Assembly: GCA_016926315.1 (NCBI GenBank)
Contig: JAFGOU010000185.1
Span: forward strand, 1-16,145
DNA length: 16,145 nucleotides
Source: Chitinispirillaceae bacterium
Lineage (GTDB): Bacteria > Fibrobacterota > Chitinivibrionia > Chitinivibrionales > Chitinispirillaceae
Direction of reading: 5' to 3'
Part shown: positions 1 to 7,079 of the stretch, in pieces
Numbering within the stretch: position 1 is the first letter of the stretch
Layout: each line of letters begins with the position of its first letter
Position numbers and translations under genes: made by a program
Notes under the pieces: generated by a model
What the model saw: the letters and a program-made list of their open reading frames with translations, nothing else
The model's database searches: none
Told to the model about the DNA's origin: nothing

Positions 1-193
1 CCGAAACTTCGATCTCCACCGCCGGCTCCACCGCCTTGTATGCTTCCGCCCATGCCTGGGCCACATTGACCATGGTATCGGAGCCTTTGATCTGGATGAT
101 CTCCGCTTTCCCGCCGGTTTGTTTCTGGCATTGAAGCATGAACGGCAAAAACAGGAGAACGACAAGCGGCAACAGGCGGAGCGCGCCTTTCAT
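1..193 (-). CDS. pstS: Phosphate ABC transporter substrate-binding protein PstS (N-terminal part)
   Basis: This is the first 64 codons of a gene that runs off the left edge of the window. The start ATG (191-193, minus) has a GGAGG site 6 bases upstream (200-204). The protein opens with a positively charged, leucine-rich signal ending at MLQC (Cys22). That is a loose lipobox with Gln before the Cys, so it is probably a lipoprotein. After a short linker comes KGSDTMVNVAQAWAEAY, the phosphate-loop region typical of PstS-type periplasmic binding proteins. In this family the protein captures phosphate outside the inner membrane and delivers it to PstCAB. It lies 37 bp downstream of phoU on the same strand, so the two are probably co-transcribed, and pst permease genes may follow outside the window. 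The assignment rests on one motif plus context. Confidence 0.85.
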   Translation of the reverse strand, partial: MKGALRLLPLVVLLFLPFMLQCQKQTGGKAEIIQIKGSDTMVNVAQAWAEAYKAVEPAVEIEVS

Positions 194-230
194 TCGCTTC
201 CTCCGTTCCTTGTGCATGGCGACAGCCCCT

Positions 231-1340
231 TTATCGTTCATCGGTAGCCTGCAGCGCTTCAACGAGCTCACCAATCCTCGAGCTGAGAAAATCCCAAGCG
301 GCCTGGAACATCTTTTTACGGTCCTCCACGGCACCCTTACTCTTTGAAGGGTCGTCGATGTGCCAGTCGAGAAAAACGATCTTTGAGGGCTGTTTTGGAA
401 AACCCCGGTAGGCCTCCTTGTCGAGTGTCACCACAACCTGGTAGTGGTCGAGGTGCGGTATCTGATGTATCGCTTTAGGCGCGTTGCGCGACAAGTCGAT
501 TCCCTTTTCCATCATGAATTCGATGGTAGCGGGGTCCACGATGCTCGGTTCGATCCCGGCGCTGGCGAAGATGAACTTGAGCTGTTTCTGGCTGAGCGCA
601 ATCGCTTCAGCCATCTGACTCAGGCAGGAGTTGTGGTGGTCTACAAACAGTACCCTGAAGAACTGTGCGCCCGGGTGTTTGATGGATTCGCCGGTACACA
701 TGTACATGACCTCCATGCAGATGTTGCGGGCCTGGTCCGAGACCCGCTCGAAACGCCGCACAATGGTGATCAGACTGGAATGGAGCGCATAGGATATCTT
801 CTTGTCATTCAGGTAACCGGCGATGTCTTCATCGAGCCGGCAGCGCAGCGTATCCACCGCCACCTCCGCCTTCATGCTTTTTTTTGCGCCTTCGACGTCC
901 TGATCGATGAATGCCTTGACCGCGTCATGGAACAAGCCGGTCGCCAGCATACCCATCTCCACGATCCGCTCCCGGAGGAGATTATCAACGGGCTCGCGGT
1001 TGCACAGAAGCTGGCGCGCAATGCTTTCGGCGTAGTCGCCCACCCGCTCGATCTCGAGGTTGATTTTTATGGTGCTGTAGGCGAACCGCAGGGGCAGGGC
1101 AACGGGTTGCTGCCGCACAAGAAATTCGAGACAGAGCCGGTCAACCTCCATTTCCTTCTCGTTCACGTGCTGGTCCCGCAGTATCACCGCGTACGTATGC
1201 TGATGGCTGCTTTCGGCAATCGCTTTGATGCAGTCCTGCAACGCATGTTCGACCATGCGTGCCATCTCCTCGACCTTGCAGCGGATACGGTTGATGTCAC
1301 GCTCTATCGAAAGTTCCATGTGCGTTTTCATACCCGACAT
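231..1340 (-). CDS. phoU: PhoU phosphate regulator fused to a degenerate LMW-phosphatase/ArsC-like domain
   Basis: The protein has 369 residues; PhoU is usually about 220-240. Residues 1 to about 220 form the two PhoU three-helix repeats. They carry the metal-binding signatures ERVGDYAESIA (98-108) and FERVSDQARNI (198-208). PhoU proteins dampen signalling by the PhoR kinase and PstSCAB when phosphate is plentiful. Residues about 227-369 resemble low-molecular-weight tyrosine phosphatase/thioredoxin-type arsenate reductase: LFVDHHNSCLSQMAEA, SAGIEP, KGIDLS, VVVTLDKEA and DWHIDDP line up with that family. The catalytic CX5R loop is altered, with Asp234 in place of the nucleophilic Cys and Leu240 in place of the Arg, so phosphatase or reductase activity is unlikely. 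I infer a ligand-sensing or docking role. The start is supported by GGAGG (1345-1349) 4 bases upstream; ATG codon 4 is less well placed. pstS follows in the same direction. Confidence 0.93.
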   Translation of the reverse strand: MSGMKTHMELSIERDINRIRCKVEEMARMVEHALQDCIKAIAESSHQHTYAVILRDQHVNEKEMEVDRLCLEFLVRQQPVALPLRFAYSTIKINLEIERVGDYAESIARQLLCNREPVDNLLRERIVEMGMLATGLFHDAVKAFIDQDVEGAKKSMKAEVAVDTLRCRLDEDIAGYLNDKKISYALHSSLITIVRRFERVSDQARNICMEVMYMCTGESIKHPGAQFFRVLFVDHHNSCLSQMAEAIALSQKQLKFIFASAGIEPSIVDPATIEFMMEKGIDLSRNAPKAIHQIPHLDHYQVVVTLDKEAYRGFPKQPSKIVFLDWHIDDPSKSKGAVEDRKKMFQAAWDFLSSRIGELVEALQATDER

Positions 1341-1400
1341 CCTTCCTCCCCAATGAGCCGGTTGCGGCCCGGTGTCCTGCTACGGACAGCTCAGGTGTGT

Positions 1401-1528
1401 AGAATGATGGTGCCTGCGACAATAAAAATCCGTGGTAGTCGTTCAATCGTATTACAATAATGTAAGAATGGAATATTAAAATAATTCCGTGCGTCGGGCC
1501 GAAGCGGGCATTTAAAAACCATCATTCT
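1401..1528. repeat. 11-bp inverted repeat in the phoU leader
   Basis: AGAATGATGGT at 1401-1411 and its exact reverse complement ACCATCATTCT at 1518-1528 flank an AT-rich stretch in the 262-bp gap upstream of phoU. In a minus-strand transcript the arms could pair into an 11-bp stem closing a loop of about 106 nt. A smaller dyad, TTACA-ATAA-TGTAA (1452-1465), sits between them and could be an operator. I found no convincing Pho-box direct repeat and no strong -10/-35 pair here. The function is unknown; only the sequence symmetry is observed. Confidence 0.45.
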
Positions 1529-1602
1529 CACCGGAGAACGAATTTCTTCAGGGCGCAGACACCCTCTCGCCCTCGCCGCCATCCGTGGTGAATCCCGCCG
1601 GA

Positions 1603-2202
1603 TTACCCGTCTGATCCGGACGAGGGGGCCTGTTTTCTAAGAAATTCCTCGATACTTTCAAACGCCTTGTATACGCTTGTCTTAAGTGCCTTCCGGTACA
1701 GGGTTTCGAGAAATGCCGTATCCGCCTTCGTCGATTTCACTTCGTAATGCGCTTCACCGGTCGTACTGAAGAAGTACGGCTGCGTCACCTCATCGAGAAG
1801 TTCAATCGTCACGGCCGTCCTCGCATACTCCCGGGCATTGAAAAAACCGGAGGAATACTGTTTCACGCCGTCCTTGAGCGTGGCCCTGATGCGCACCCTG
1901 ACGCCCTCGCCTTTTATACACTGCCTGATCTCGTCGTGGATGGCCTTTTCCTGCTCGATCGTGAGCGGCTCCATAATGGTGTCGCCCTTTTTCTTTAATG
2001 TTGCGGTTGGAGCAGCAAGGTTTTGGATGGCAACCGATTTCCGTTCGTCCGCGACCTCGATGTCGGTAACCATGAGAGGCACGGACAGCGAACCGCTTCG
2101 ATAGGGTTCGTCGATAAACTTCTGCTTGAGTCTGGACGCGCAGGAGAAGCAAAGCAGGAGCGCGGAAAACAGGACAAGCGTTTCGAATCGGGCATGCCGC
2201 AT
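1603..2202 (-). CDS. Putative lipoprotein of unknown function
   Basis: The protein has 199 residues. A hydrophobic signal (residues 7-20) ends in CFS-Cys21, an irregular but plausible lipobox. The mature part is soluble, mixed alpha/beta and about 180 residues long. It has no motif I recognise and no catalytic signature; residues 75-110 (EPLTIEQEKAIHDEIRQCIK and following) are likely helical. It reads like the small envelope lipoproteins related to the LPS-assembly or curli-secretion helper types, but I cannot assign a family. The start ATG has an AAGGA-type site about 8 bases upstream. It is divergent from the glycosyltransferase at 2288 and stands apart from phoU by 262 bp, so it is probably its own transcription unit. 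A short hairpin-like sequence (TTCTC-CGGT-GAGAA on the minus strand, near 1525) followed by T residues might terminate it, but the hairpin is weak. Confidence 0.75.
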   Translation of the reverse strand: MRHARFETLVLFSALLLCFSCASRLKQKFIDEPYRSGSLSVPLMVTDIEVADERKSVAIQNLAAPTATLKKKGDTIMEPLTIEQEKAIHDEIRQCIKGEGVRVRIRATLKDGVKQYSSGFFNAREYARTAVTIELLDEVTQPYFFSTTGEAHYEVKSTKADTAFLETLYRKALKTSVYKAFESIEEFLRKQAPSSGSDG

Positions 2203-2287
2203 AAGAGATCCTTTCGGTTGAATATGATTACCCGCCAGCCATCGTTAAAATAATAAAAACAGTCCGTCCCCTTTTTATTTTTACCCC

Positions 2288-3133
2288 ATGCCCCTCGTTT
2301 CGATCATCATCCCCGCCTTTAACCGTGCCCATCTTCTCGAACGGGCCATTCGCAGCGTTTTGAATCAGACGCTTTACGACTTTGAACTCGTTGTCGTGGA
2401 CGATGGTTCGACCGACAACACCTCCACACTGCCCCTTCTCGTGCATCCCGATCCCCGTCTCCGCTATCTCCACCTTCCCGAAAATCGCGGCGTCTCAGCG
2501 GCCCGAAACGCCGGCGTCAGGGCCACCAGCGCTTCCCTGCTCGCGTTTCTGGACTCCGACGACGAATGGATGCCCCTGAAACTTGAAAAACAGGTCGCAT
2601 GGCTGCACCAGAACCCCGCCTATCCGATCGTCCAGACACGCGAATACTGGATTCGCAACAACAAGCGGGTCAACCCGCCGAAAACGCATGAAAAATTTCA
2701 GGGCGACCTGTTTTCAGCAAGCCTGGAGCGCTGCATGATCACCCCGTCATCGGTCTTGCTCACCCGGTCCCTCTTTGAGGAAACCGGCGGGTTCAATGAA
2801 TCGTTTCCCGCCTGCGAAGATTACGACCTCTGGCTTAAAATCACCTGCCGCTACCCTGTGGGGCTGGTCGGGGAGTATCTTTTAACCCGGTATGGCGGAC
2901 ATGCTGACCAGCTTTCCGCAACGGTACCGGTACTGGACCGGTTCAGGATCGAAAGCTTGCTGAACCTGCTCGAATGCGGTATTTTGACCTCGGTGCAGGC
3001 AATCCAGGCGCGCACGTGTCTGATAAAACGGTTGCGGATCGTATGCAAAGGGTATCATAACCATGGAAACCGGAAAGAGCACCATCGCTTGCTTGAATTC
3101 CTCCGGCGTTTCGAACAACAAGGCGCTTGCTGA
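2288..3133 (+). CDS. Family 2 glycosyltransferase
   Basis: The protein has 281 residues and a GT-A fold. VSIIIPAFNRAHLLERAI at the N-terminus and VVVDDGSTDNT (35-45) form the nucleotide-sugar binding strand. ENRGVSAARNAG (65-76) is the usual second motif, and FLDSDDEW (87-94) supplies the DXD metal site. CEDYDLW (176-182) supplies the ED acceptor and catalytic-base region. No membrane segment is apparent, so it is a cytosolic or peripheral enzyme that transfers a sugar from an NDP- or dolichol/undecaprenyl-type donor during glycan assembly. Donor and acceptor cannot be read from the sequence. There is no obvious Shine-Dalgarno sequence before this ATG, which is preceded by a pyrimidine-rich stretch. 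The 3' end overlaps the following ParB-like gene by 71 bp. ManA and a DegT aminotransferase lie elsewhere in the window and fit a surface-polysaccharide theme. Confidence 0.92.
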   Translation: MPLVSIIIPAFNRAHLLERAIRSVLNQTLYDFELVVVDDGSTDNTSTLPLLVHPDPRLRYLHLPENRGVSAARNAGVRATSASLLAFLDSDDEWMPLKLEKQVAWLHQNPAYPIVQTREYWIRNNKRVNPPKTHEKFQGDLFSASLERCMITPSSVLLTRSLFEETGGFNESFPACEDYDLWLKITCRYPVGLVGEYLLTRYGGHADQLSATVPVLDRFRIESLLNLLECGILTSVQAIQARTCLIKRLRIVCKGYHNHGNRKEHHRLLEFLRRFEQQGAC

Positions 3134-4064
3134 CCTCACGTTCGACTCGATTCCCATCAAGCGAATCGTCGTACCAAAAACCCTGTTCGACGACCGGGTC
3201 CCGGTCGACAGGGATCGGCTTTTGCTGTTTTTACCGCTGATCGTCTGCAGGTCCGGCGATGGATTGGTGATCGTCGATGGATGCAAACGGTTCAAAGCAC
3301 GTGGGGAAGACGGGCGGGAGTGTTGCCCCTGCGGCATCCTTGGACCGGACCAGGACCTGAAACTCGTGGGTCTGCTCCGGATAAAACTCAATAGCGGCCG
3401 CAGTCTCCACCCACGCGAAAAACTGCTCTTTATCCGGTGGCTCAAGGAAAACCTCGATGCCGGAAGCTATCAACAGACGGTACTGGAACTAGGTCTGCAG
3501 CCCGGAGAACGCCGCGATTATGAGAAAATGCTATCGTGCAGCCCGGTCCTCGTCGAAGCGGTCGTTAACGGAATCCTTGACCTTTCGGTCGCGCCGGAAA
3601 TGAGCCACCTGCCGGAAACCGATGCGACGGCGCTTATCACTCTGTTTTCTTCCCTCGCCTTTTCCCGGCAGATGCAGCGGGAACTGGTAGAATGGCTTCA
3701 CGAAATCGCTTTTTTCAGCAAATCCGGTATTTCGGAGATTCTCGCATCTCAAGAACTGTCCGGGGCTCTTGCGCATCCCACGTTGAATGCGCCCCAGAAA
3801 ATCGCCCGATTTCATGAGCTCGTATACGCTCGAAGGTTTCCGCTCTACTCGAAGACAAAAAAAGCATGGATCGAGCAGGCGCACGAGGTCAACCCCAACC
3901 CGGCCAGGGTCTCGTTCCGGGCTGGTCCGTTTTTTGAAAAAAACGATCTGGAAATCAGGATAAGGGCCGGTTCCGCAATCGATGCGAAAGAAAGCCTTGA
4001 AAAGCTTGCTCTCATTCCTGCGAGTTCCTGGCAGAAACTGATTGATCCGGCAACCCTGCTGTAA
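3063..4064 (+). CDS. ParB/Srx-fold domain protein with HTH-like region, non-partition type
   Basis: The protein has 333 residues. FDSIPIKRIVVP (27-38) and LIVCRSGDGLVIVDGCKRFKA (59-79) match the ParB/sulfiredoxin N-terminal fold; DGCKRFKA sits where DGxHR/GERR-like motifs occur. Residues about 115-225 resemble the ParB/KorB helix-turn-helix region: LHPREKLLF, LELGLQP, then VVNGILDLSVAPEMSHL, which looks like the usual 'v..G.ls...A..L' helix pair. The remaining 100 residues are unfamiliar. True ParB proteins bind CTP and parS sites; here the canonical GERR box is absent at the expected place and no parA is nearby, so I infer a DNA- or nucleotide-binding regulator of unknown target. The start ATG is preceded by AAAGGG at 3047-3052, inside the glycosyltransferase gene. 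No other ATG lies before codon 156, so the 71-bp overlap seems genuine. Confidence 0.75.
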   Translation: METGKSTIACLNSSGVSNNKALADLTFDSIPIKRIVVPKTLFDDRVPVDRDRLLLFLPLIVCRSGDGLVIVDGCKRFKARGEDGRECCPCGILGPDQDLKLVGLLRIKLNSGRSLHPREKLLFIRWLKENLDAGSYQQTVLELGLQPGERRDYEKMLSCSPVLVEAVVNGILDLSVAPEMSHLPETDATALITLFSSLAFSRQMQRELVEWLHEIAFFSKSGISEILASQELSGALAHPTLNAPQKIARFHELVYARRFPLYSKTKKAWIEQAHEVNPNPARVSFRAGPFFEKNDLEIRIRAGSAIDAKESLEKLALIPASSWQKLIDPATLL

Positions 4065-4142
4065 GAAGGACCGGTTTTTCCCCTGATTTGTTTTGTTGCC
4101 GGGTCAGAAACCATTTTACTACGACGTTTCTCGGGAGAAATA

Positions 4143-4412
4143 ATGAAAGTTGCCATCAGGAATTTCCTTCTGGAACACGGTTTTAAGATCATGATACTGG
4201 GTTTCAGTATAAGCGCAGGCGGAATAATCTTCTACTCTCAGGTGCAACGGAAAGACCCTTATCTGAGTAACATTGCTTTTATCGTTACTGCTGCCGGTAT
4301 CGGGATCTATCTCATCGGGAGAATAGGTGTCGTATTCCAGCGCCGCGAAGAGAGAAGAAAACGGATGCTGGCTGCCGGCTCCCATGACCATGAAAAAAGG
4401 GGCCAACAGTGA
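4143..4412 (+). CDS. Small two-helix membrane protein
   Basis: The protein has 89 residues. Two hydrophobic segments are visible at about residues 13-31 (FKIMILGFSISAGGIIFY) and 43-62 (NIAFIVTAAGIGIYLIGRIG). They are joined by a short polar loop and followed by a very basic tail (QRREERRKRM). The positive-inside rule suggests both ends are cytoplasmic. GGGAGA lies 4 bases before the ATG. The stop overlaps the GTG start of the EIIA gene (GTGA, 4 bp), so the two are translationally coupled and probably work in the same context. No family is recognised. It might anchor or recruit the EIIA protein, but that is inference from coupling alone. Confidence 0.8.
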   Translation: MKVAIRNFLLEHGFKIMILGFSISAGGIIFYSQVQRKDPYLSNIAFIVTAAGIGIYLIGRIGVVFQRREERRKRMLAAGSHDHEKRGQQ

Positions 4413-4876
4413 AACTGCGTGACGTACTCTCTCATAACAGTATTCTCATCGACGTGCACGGAACCGAAAAAGTCGAAGTGCTGTCGCAGATGACCGGTTA
4501 TATGGTCTCGCTTTATGACCTGCCGGATCCTCCTTTCATAAAAAACAAAATCCTTGACAGGGAAGCAGAAATGTCAACGGGAATCGGATTCGGCATTGCC
4601 ATTCCCCACGCCCGGATTCCCCAGATCGACCGCATCTACATGATTGCCGGACGCTCCACTGCGGGGGTAGATTTCAACGCCATTGATGAACATCTGGTGC
4701 ATCTCATTTTCATGATGATTTCACCGGCCAATACCTCGACCGACCATACGGCGCTTCTGTCCTCCCTTTCCCGAATCATGTCCTACGAGGACATGCGCAG
4801 AAAACTGCTCAGCGCGCCGAGCGCCGAGCAGTTCCTCGACCTGTTGATAAAAGGCGAAGACAAATACGTTGAATAA
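4409..4876 (+). CDS. PTS EIIA domain protein (fructose/nitrogen type, PtsN-like)
   Basis: The 155-residue, single-domain protein belongs to the PTS EIIA type-2 family. The active histidine is His67 in GIGFGIAIPHAR, the signature around the phosphorylated His of EIIA-Fru and EIIA-Ntr. STDHTALLSSLSRIM (110-124) and a C-terminal LLIKGE complete the usual fold. These proteins accept phosphate from HPr or NPr. Stand-alone forms usually regulate other proteins rather than transport sugar, and no EIIB, EIIC, HPr or EI is visible here. The start is a GTG overlapping the upstream stop, with AAGGGG about 6 bases before it. It ends 4 bp from the convergent amidohydrolase gene, and I see no terminator between them. 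It could be PtsN, but the usual rpoN neighbourhood is absent, so I withhold the symbol. Confidence 0.9.
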   Translation: MKLRDVLSHNSILIDVHGTEKVEVLSQMTGYMVSLYDLPDPPFIKNKILDREAEMSTGIGFGIAIPHARIPQIDRIYMIAGRSTAGVDFNAIDEHLVHLIFMMISPANTSTDHTALLSSLSRIMSYEDMRRKLLSAPSAEQFLDLLIKGEDKYVE

Positions 4877-4880
4877 GCCG

Positions 4881-6065
4881 TTACCGGCCGTTTTGGGTCA
4901 TCTCCGCGACAAAGGCGATGTGGGCGATCATTCCGGTTTTCATAGCCTTTTCATCAGGACAGAACCGGGCATTATGCAGGCCCGGTGCGTTATCCCGAAC
5001 GGATGCCCTCACCCCGAGATGCAGGAACAATCCGGGCGTTTTCTGCTGATAATAGGCAAAATCCTCTGCATAATAGACCGGATGTTTGCGCTTGACGACG
5101 TTTTTCCGTCCGATCAGGCCGGCATAGACGGAAAACATACGACGGGTTATGTCCGGCGAGTTACAATTTGGCGGGTAGGATCTCTCGAAAACCACTGAAG
5201 CCGTTGCTCCCCTCTGTCTGCACTCGCGAAGAATCAGTGCGCTGACTTTTTTTTGCAGCCGTTTCTCCTCGCCGCGTGCATGGGAACGGATGGTGCCGGA
5301 AAAAGTCGCCTGGTCCGGTACGATATTGCTCCGGGAGCCGGCGCTGATGGTACCGACCGCAATTACCGCCCGCCGATAGGTCTTCTGGCCGGCGGCCTGC
5401 TCTATCCGGCTGATGATTTTTGCGGCGCAGAGGATCGGGTTGACCGTTGCATACGGCGCGGCGGCATGGCCGCCGCGCCCCCGCAGGGTAACGGCAAAAT
5501 TGAGCACACCGGCAAAATCGCTCCCCCCGCGGATACCGATGGTTCCGGTGCGATGCTCCGGATTTACGTGCAGGCCAAACACCGCTTTCGCGTTTTTCGG
5601 AAAGGCGCCGGCCTTTATAAGACCGATTGCGCCGCCCGGCTCCACCTCTTCGGAGGGTTGAAAAAGAAAAACCACGCTGCCGCGCCAAAGGTGACGGTTC
5701 GCGGCAAGCACCCGTGCCGCACCAATCAGGATCGCGGTGTGCATGTCGTGACCGCAGGCATGCATGATTCCGCTGCGGCATGAGGCAAAGGGCAGGCCGG
5801 TTTTTTCTTCAACCGGCAATGCATCCGTGTCCGCACGGAGGACAACGACCGGGCCGACACCGTTTTCAATGCGGCAGACGACGGCGGTCCGAGAGAGAAA
5901 ATACGCTGGTTTCAGGCCGATTTTTCGCAGCTCGGCCCGGACAAGGGAAGCGGTTTTTCTTTCCTGACCCGAAAGTTCGGGATGGGCATGGACGATCCGG
6001 CGGATGGTAACGACATCGGGGTAAACAACGGTAACGGCTCTTTTAATCTCTTGTTTATCGATCAT
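4881..6065 (-). CDS. M20 family amidohydrolase/carboxypeptidase
   Basis: The 394-residue protein has the full M20D (hippurate hydrolase/IAA-amino acid hydrolase type) set. HPELSGQE is at 28-35 and LRADTDALP at 76-84. HACGHDMH (102-109) holds Cys104 and His106. PSEE (137-140), GLHVNPE with His166, and GLHNARF with His364 complete the two-metal site. The dimerisation (lid) domain occupies roughly residues 185-300, with RGRGGHAAAPY at its start. Such enzymes cleave amide bonds of N-acyl amino acids, or N-acetyl-diaminopimelate. I cannot tell the substrate, and no lysine/DAP genes are nearby. It follows the DUF58 gene by 93 bp on the same strand, so it may be the last gene of that operon. There is no clear Shine-Dalgarno sequence before this ATG. 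Confidence 0.93.
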   Translation of the reverse strand: MIDKQEIKRAVTVVYPDVVTIRRIVHAHPELSGQERKTASLVRAELRKIGLKPAYFLSRTAVVCRIENGVGPVVVLRADTDALPVEEKTGLPFASCRSGIMHACGHDMHTAILIGAARVLAANRHLWRGSVVFLFQPSEEVEPGGAIGLIKAGAFPKNAKAVFGLHVNPEHRTGTIGIRGGSDFAGVLNFAVTLRGRGGHAAAPYATVNPILCAAKIISRIEQAAGQKTYRRAVIAVGTISAGSRSNIVPDQATFSGTIRSHARGEEKRLQKKVSALILRECRQRGATASVVFERSYPPNCNSPDITRRMFSVYAGLIGRKNVVKRKHPVYYAEDFAYYQQKTPGLFLHLGVRASVRDNAPGLHNARFCPDEKAMKTGMIAHIAFVAEMTQNGR

Positions 6066-6158
6066 TACAGGAAAATAACATTTTGGAAGAAGGCGGACGC
6101 GCTATCACCGTATCGCGTGCGATACGGAGGGATACCGCTTCATTTATGCAATCCCCCG

Positions 6159-7037
6159 TTACCCTGCCAGCCGCTCCCGCTTTTTGAAAAATTTCACGAG
6201 CGGCTCGACATAATCGGTCGCGGTCGAAACCTTGATCTCATCTATCCCGGTGGATTTGAAGCGTTGCGACACTTCGCCGGCACGCTTTCCCATCTCCGCG
6301 TTATACCGTTGCCTGAATTCGTTCGACGAGCTATCGACCAGCACGGTATCCCCCCTCTCCGCGTCTTCAAGCTCAATGAGTCCGACATCGGGGAGATTGC
6401 TCTCGCGGGGATCGGAAAGGGTAATGGCGACAAGGTCATGACGCCGGGCGGTAACCCTGAGCGGCGCCATGAACGGGGCGGTGAAAAAATCCGATACCAG
6501 AAATACGACCGCTTTCCTGCGCTGTACGCGGTTCAGAAAGGAGAGCGCCTCGCCGACGTTTGTCCCTCTGTTCTTCGGCTTGAAATAGAGGAGTTCCCTG
6601 ATCACCCGGAGCACATGGTTTTTCCCTTTCTGCGGAGGGATATACCGCTCCACTTCCGAGGTGAAAATGATGAGCCCGACACGATCGTTGTTTTTAATGG
6701 CGGAAAAAGCAAGCAGCGCGCAAAGTTCCACCCCCATTTCTCCCTTGAACTTGTTGATGCTCCCGAAACTGCCGGACCCCGACGCATCGACAAGGAGCAT
6801 GACCGTCAGCTCTCGTTCTTCGACATGTTTTTTAACGTAAAGAGTGTTCATCCTGGCCGTAACGTTCCAGTCGATGTTTCGTATATCATCGCCTTCCACA
6901 TAGGAACGGACCTCGGAGAACTCCATGCCCCGGCCCTTGAACACGCTGTGATACTGACCGGACAATATGGCATCGACCACGCTTTTGGTCTTGATCTCAA
7001 TGCGTCTGACCTTTTTCAGCACTTCCTTGGGTATCAT
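6159..7037 (-). CDS. DUF58 protein with von Willebrand A-like domain
   Basis: The protein has 292 residues. GRGMEFSEVRSYVEGDDIR (35-53) followed by NIDWNVTARM is the defining DUF58 motif. After it comes LLVDASGSGSFGS (81-93), with a DxSxS metal-ion (MIDAS) site (Asp84, Ser86, Ser88). VFLVSDFF (178-185) is the next VWA strand. Unlike longer DUF58 proteins it has no N-terminal membrane helices. DUF58 proteins accompany MoxR AAA+ ATPases, which are thought to act as chaperones that insert cofactors or remodel partner complexes. Here the MoxR gene lies two genes upstream in the same direction, with the TPR membrane protein between. The gap to that TPR gene is 42 bp. The Shine-Dalgarno sequence is weak (GCGGG), which suggests reinitiation within the operon. 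Confidence 0.95.
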   Translation of the reverse strand: MIPKEVLKKVRRIEIKTKSVVDAILSGQYHSVFKGRGMEFSEVRSYVEGDDIRNIDWNVTARMNTLYVKKHVEERELTVMLLVDASGSGSFGSINKFKGEMGVELCALLAFSAIKNNDRVGLIIFTSEVERYIPPQKGKNHVLRVIRELLYFKPKNRGTNVGEALSFLNRVQRRKAVVFLVSDFFTAPFMAPLRVTARRHDLVAITLSDPRESNLPDVGLIELEDAERGDTVLVDSSSNEFRQRYNAEMGKRAGEVSQRFKSTGIDEIKVSTATDYVEPLVKFFKKRERLAG

Positions 7038-7079
7038 GTTGCCCGCTTTCTTATCAGTATCCGGCCGACACGGTGGTAA

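Noticed and set aside
444..1460. 338-residue plus-strand frame opposite phoU
   Set aside because: phoU has intact motifs on the minus strand; this frame is compositionally odd and lacks any motif.
4065..4142. Possible terminator or promoter before the two-helix protein
   Set aside because: GACCGG and CCGGGTC can pair only with a bulge and a long loop, and no convincing -10/-35 pair is seen.
5982..7079. 365-residue plus-strand frame opposite the DUF58 gene
   Set aside because: DUF58 motifs and operon position support the minus strand only.
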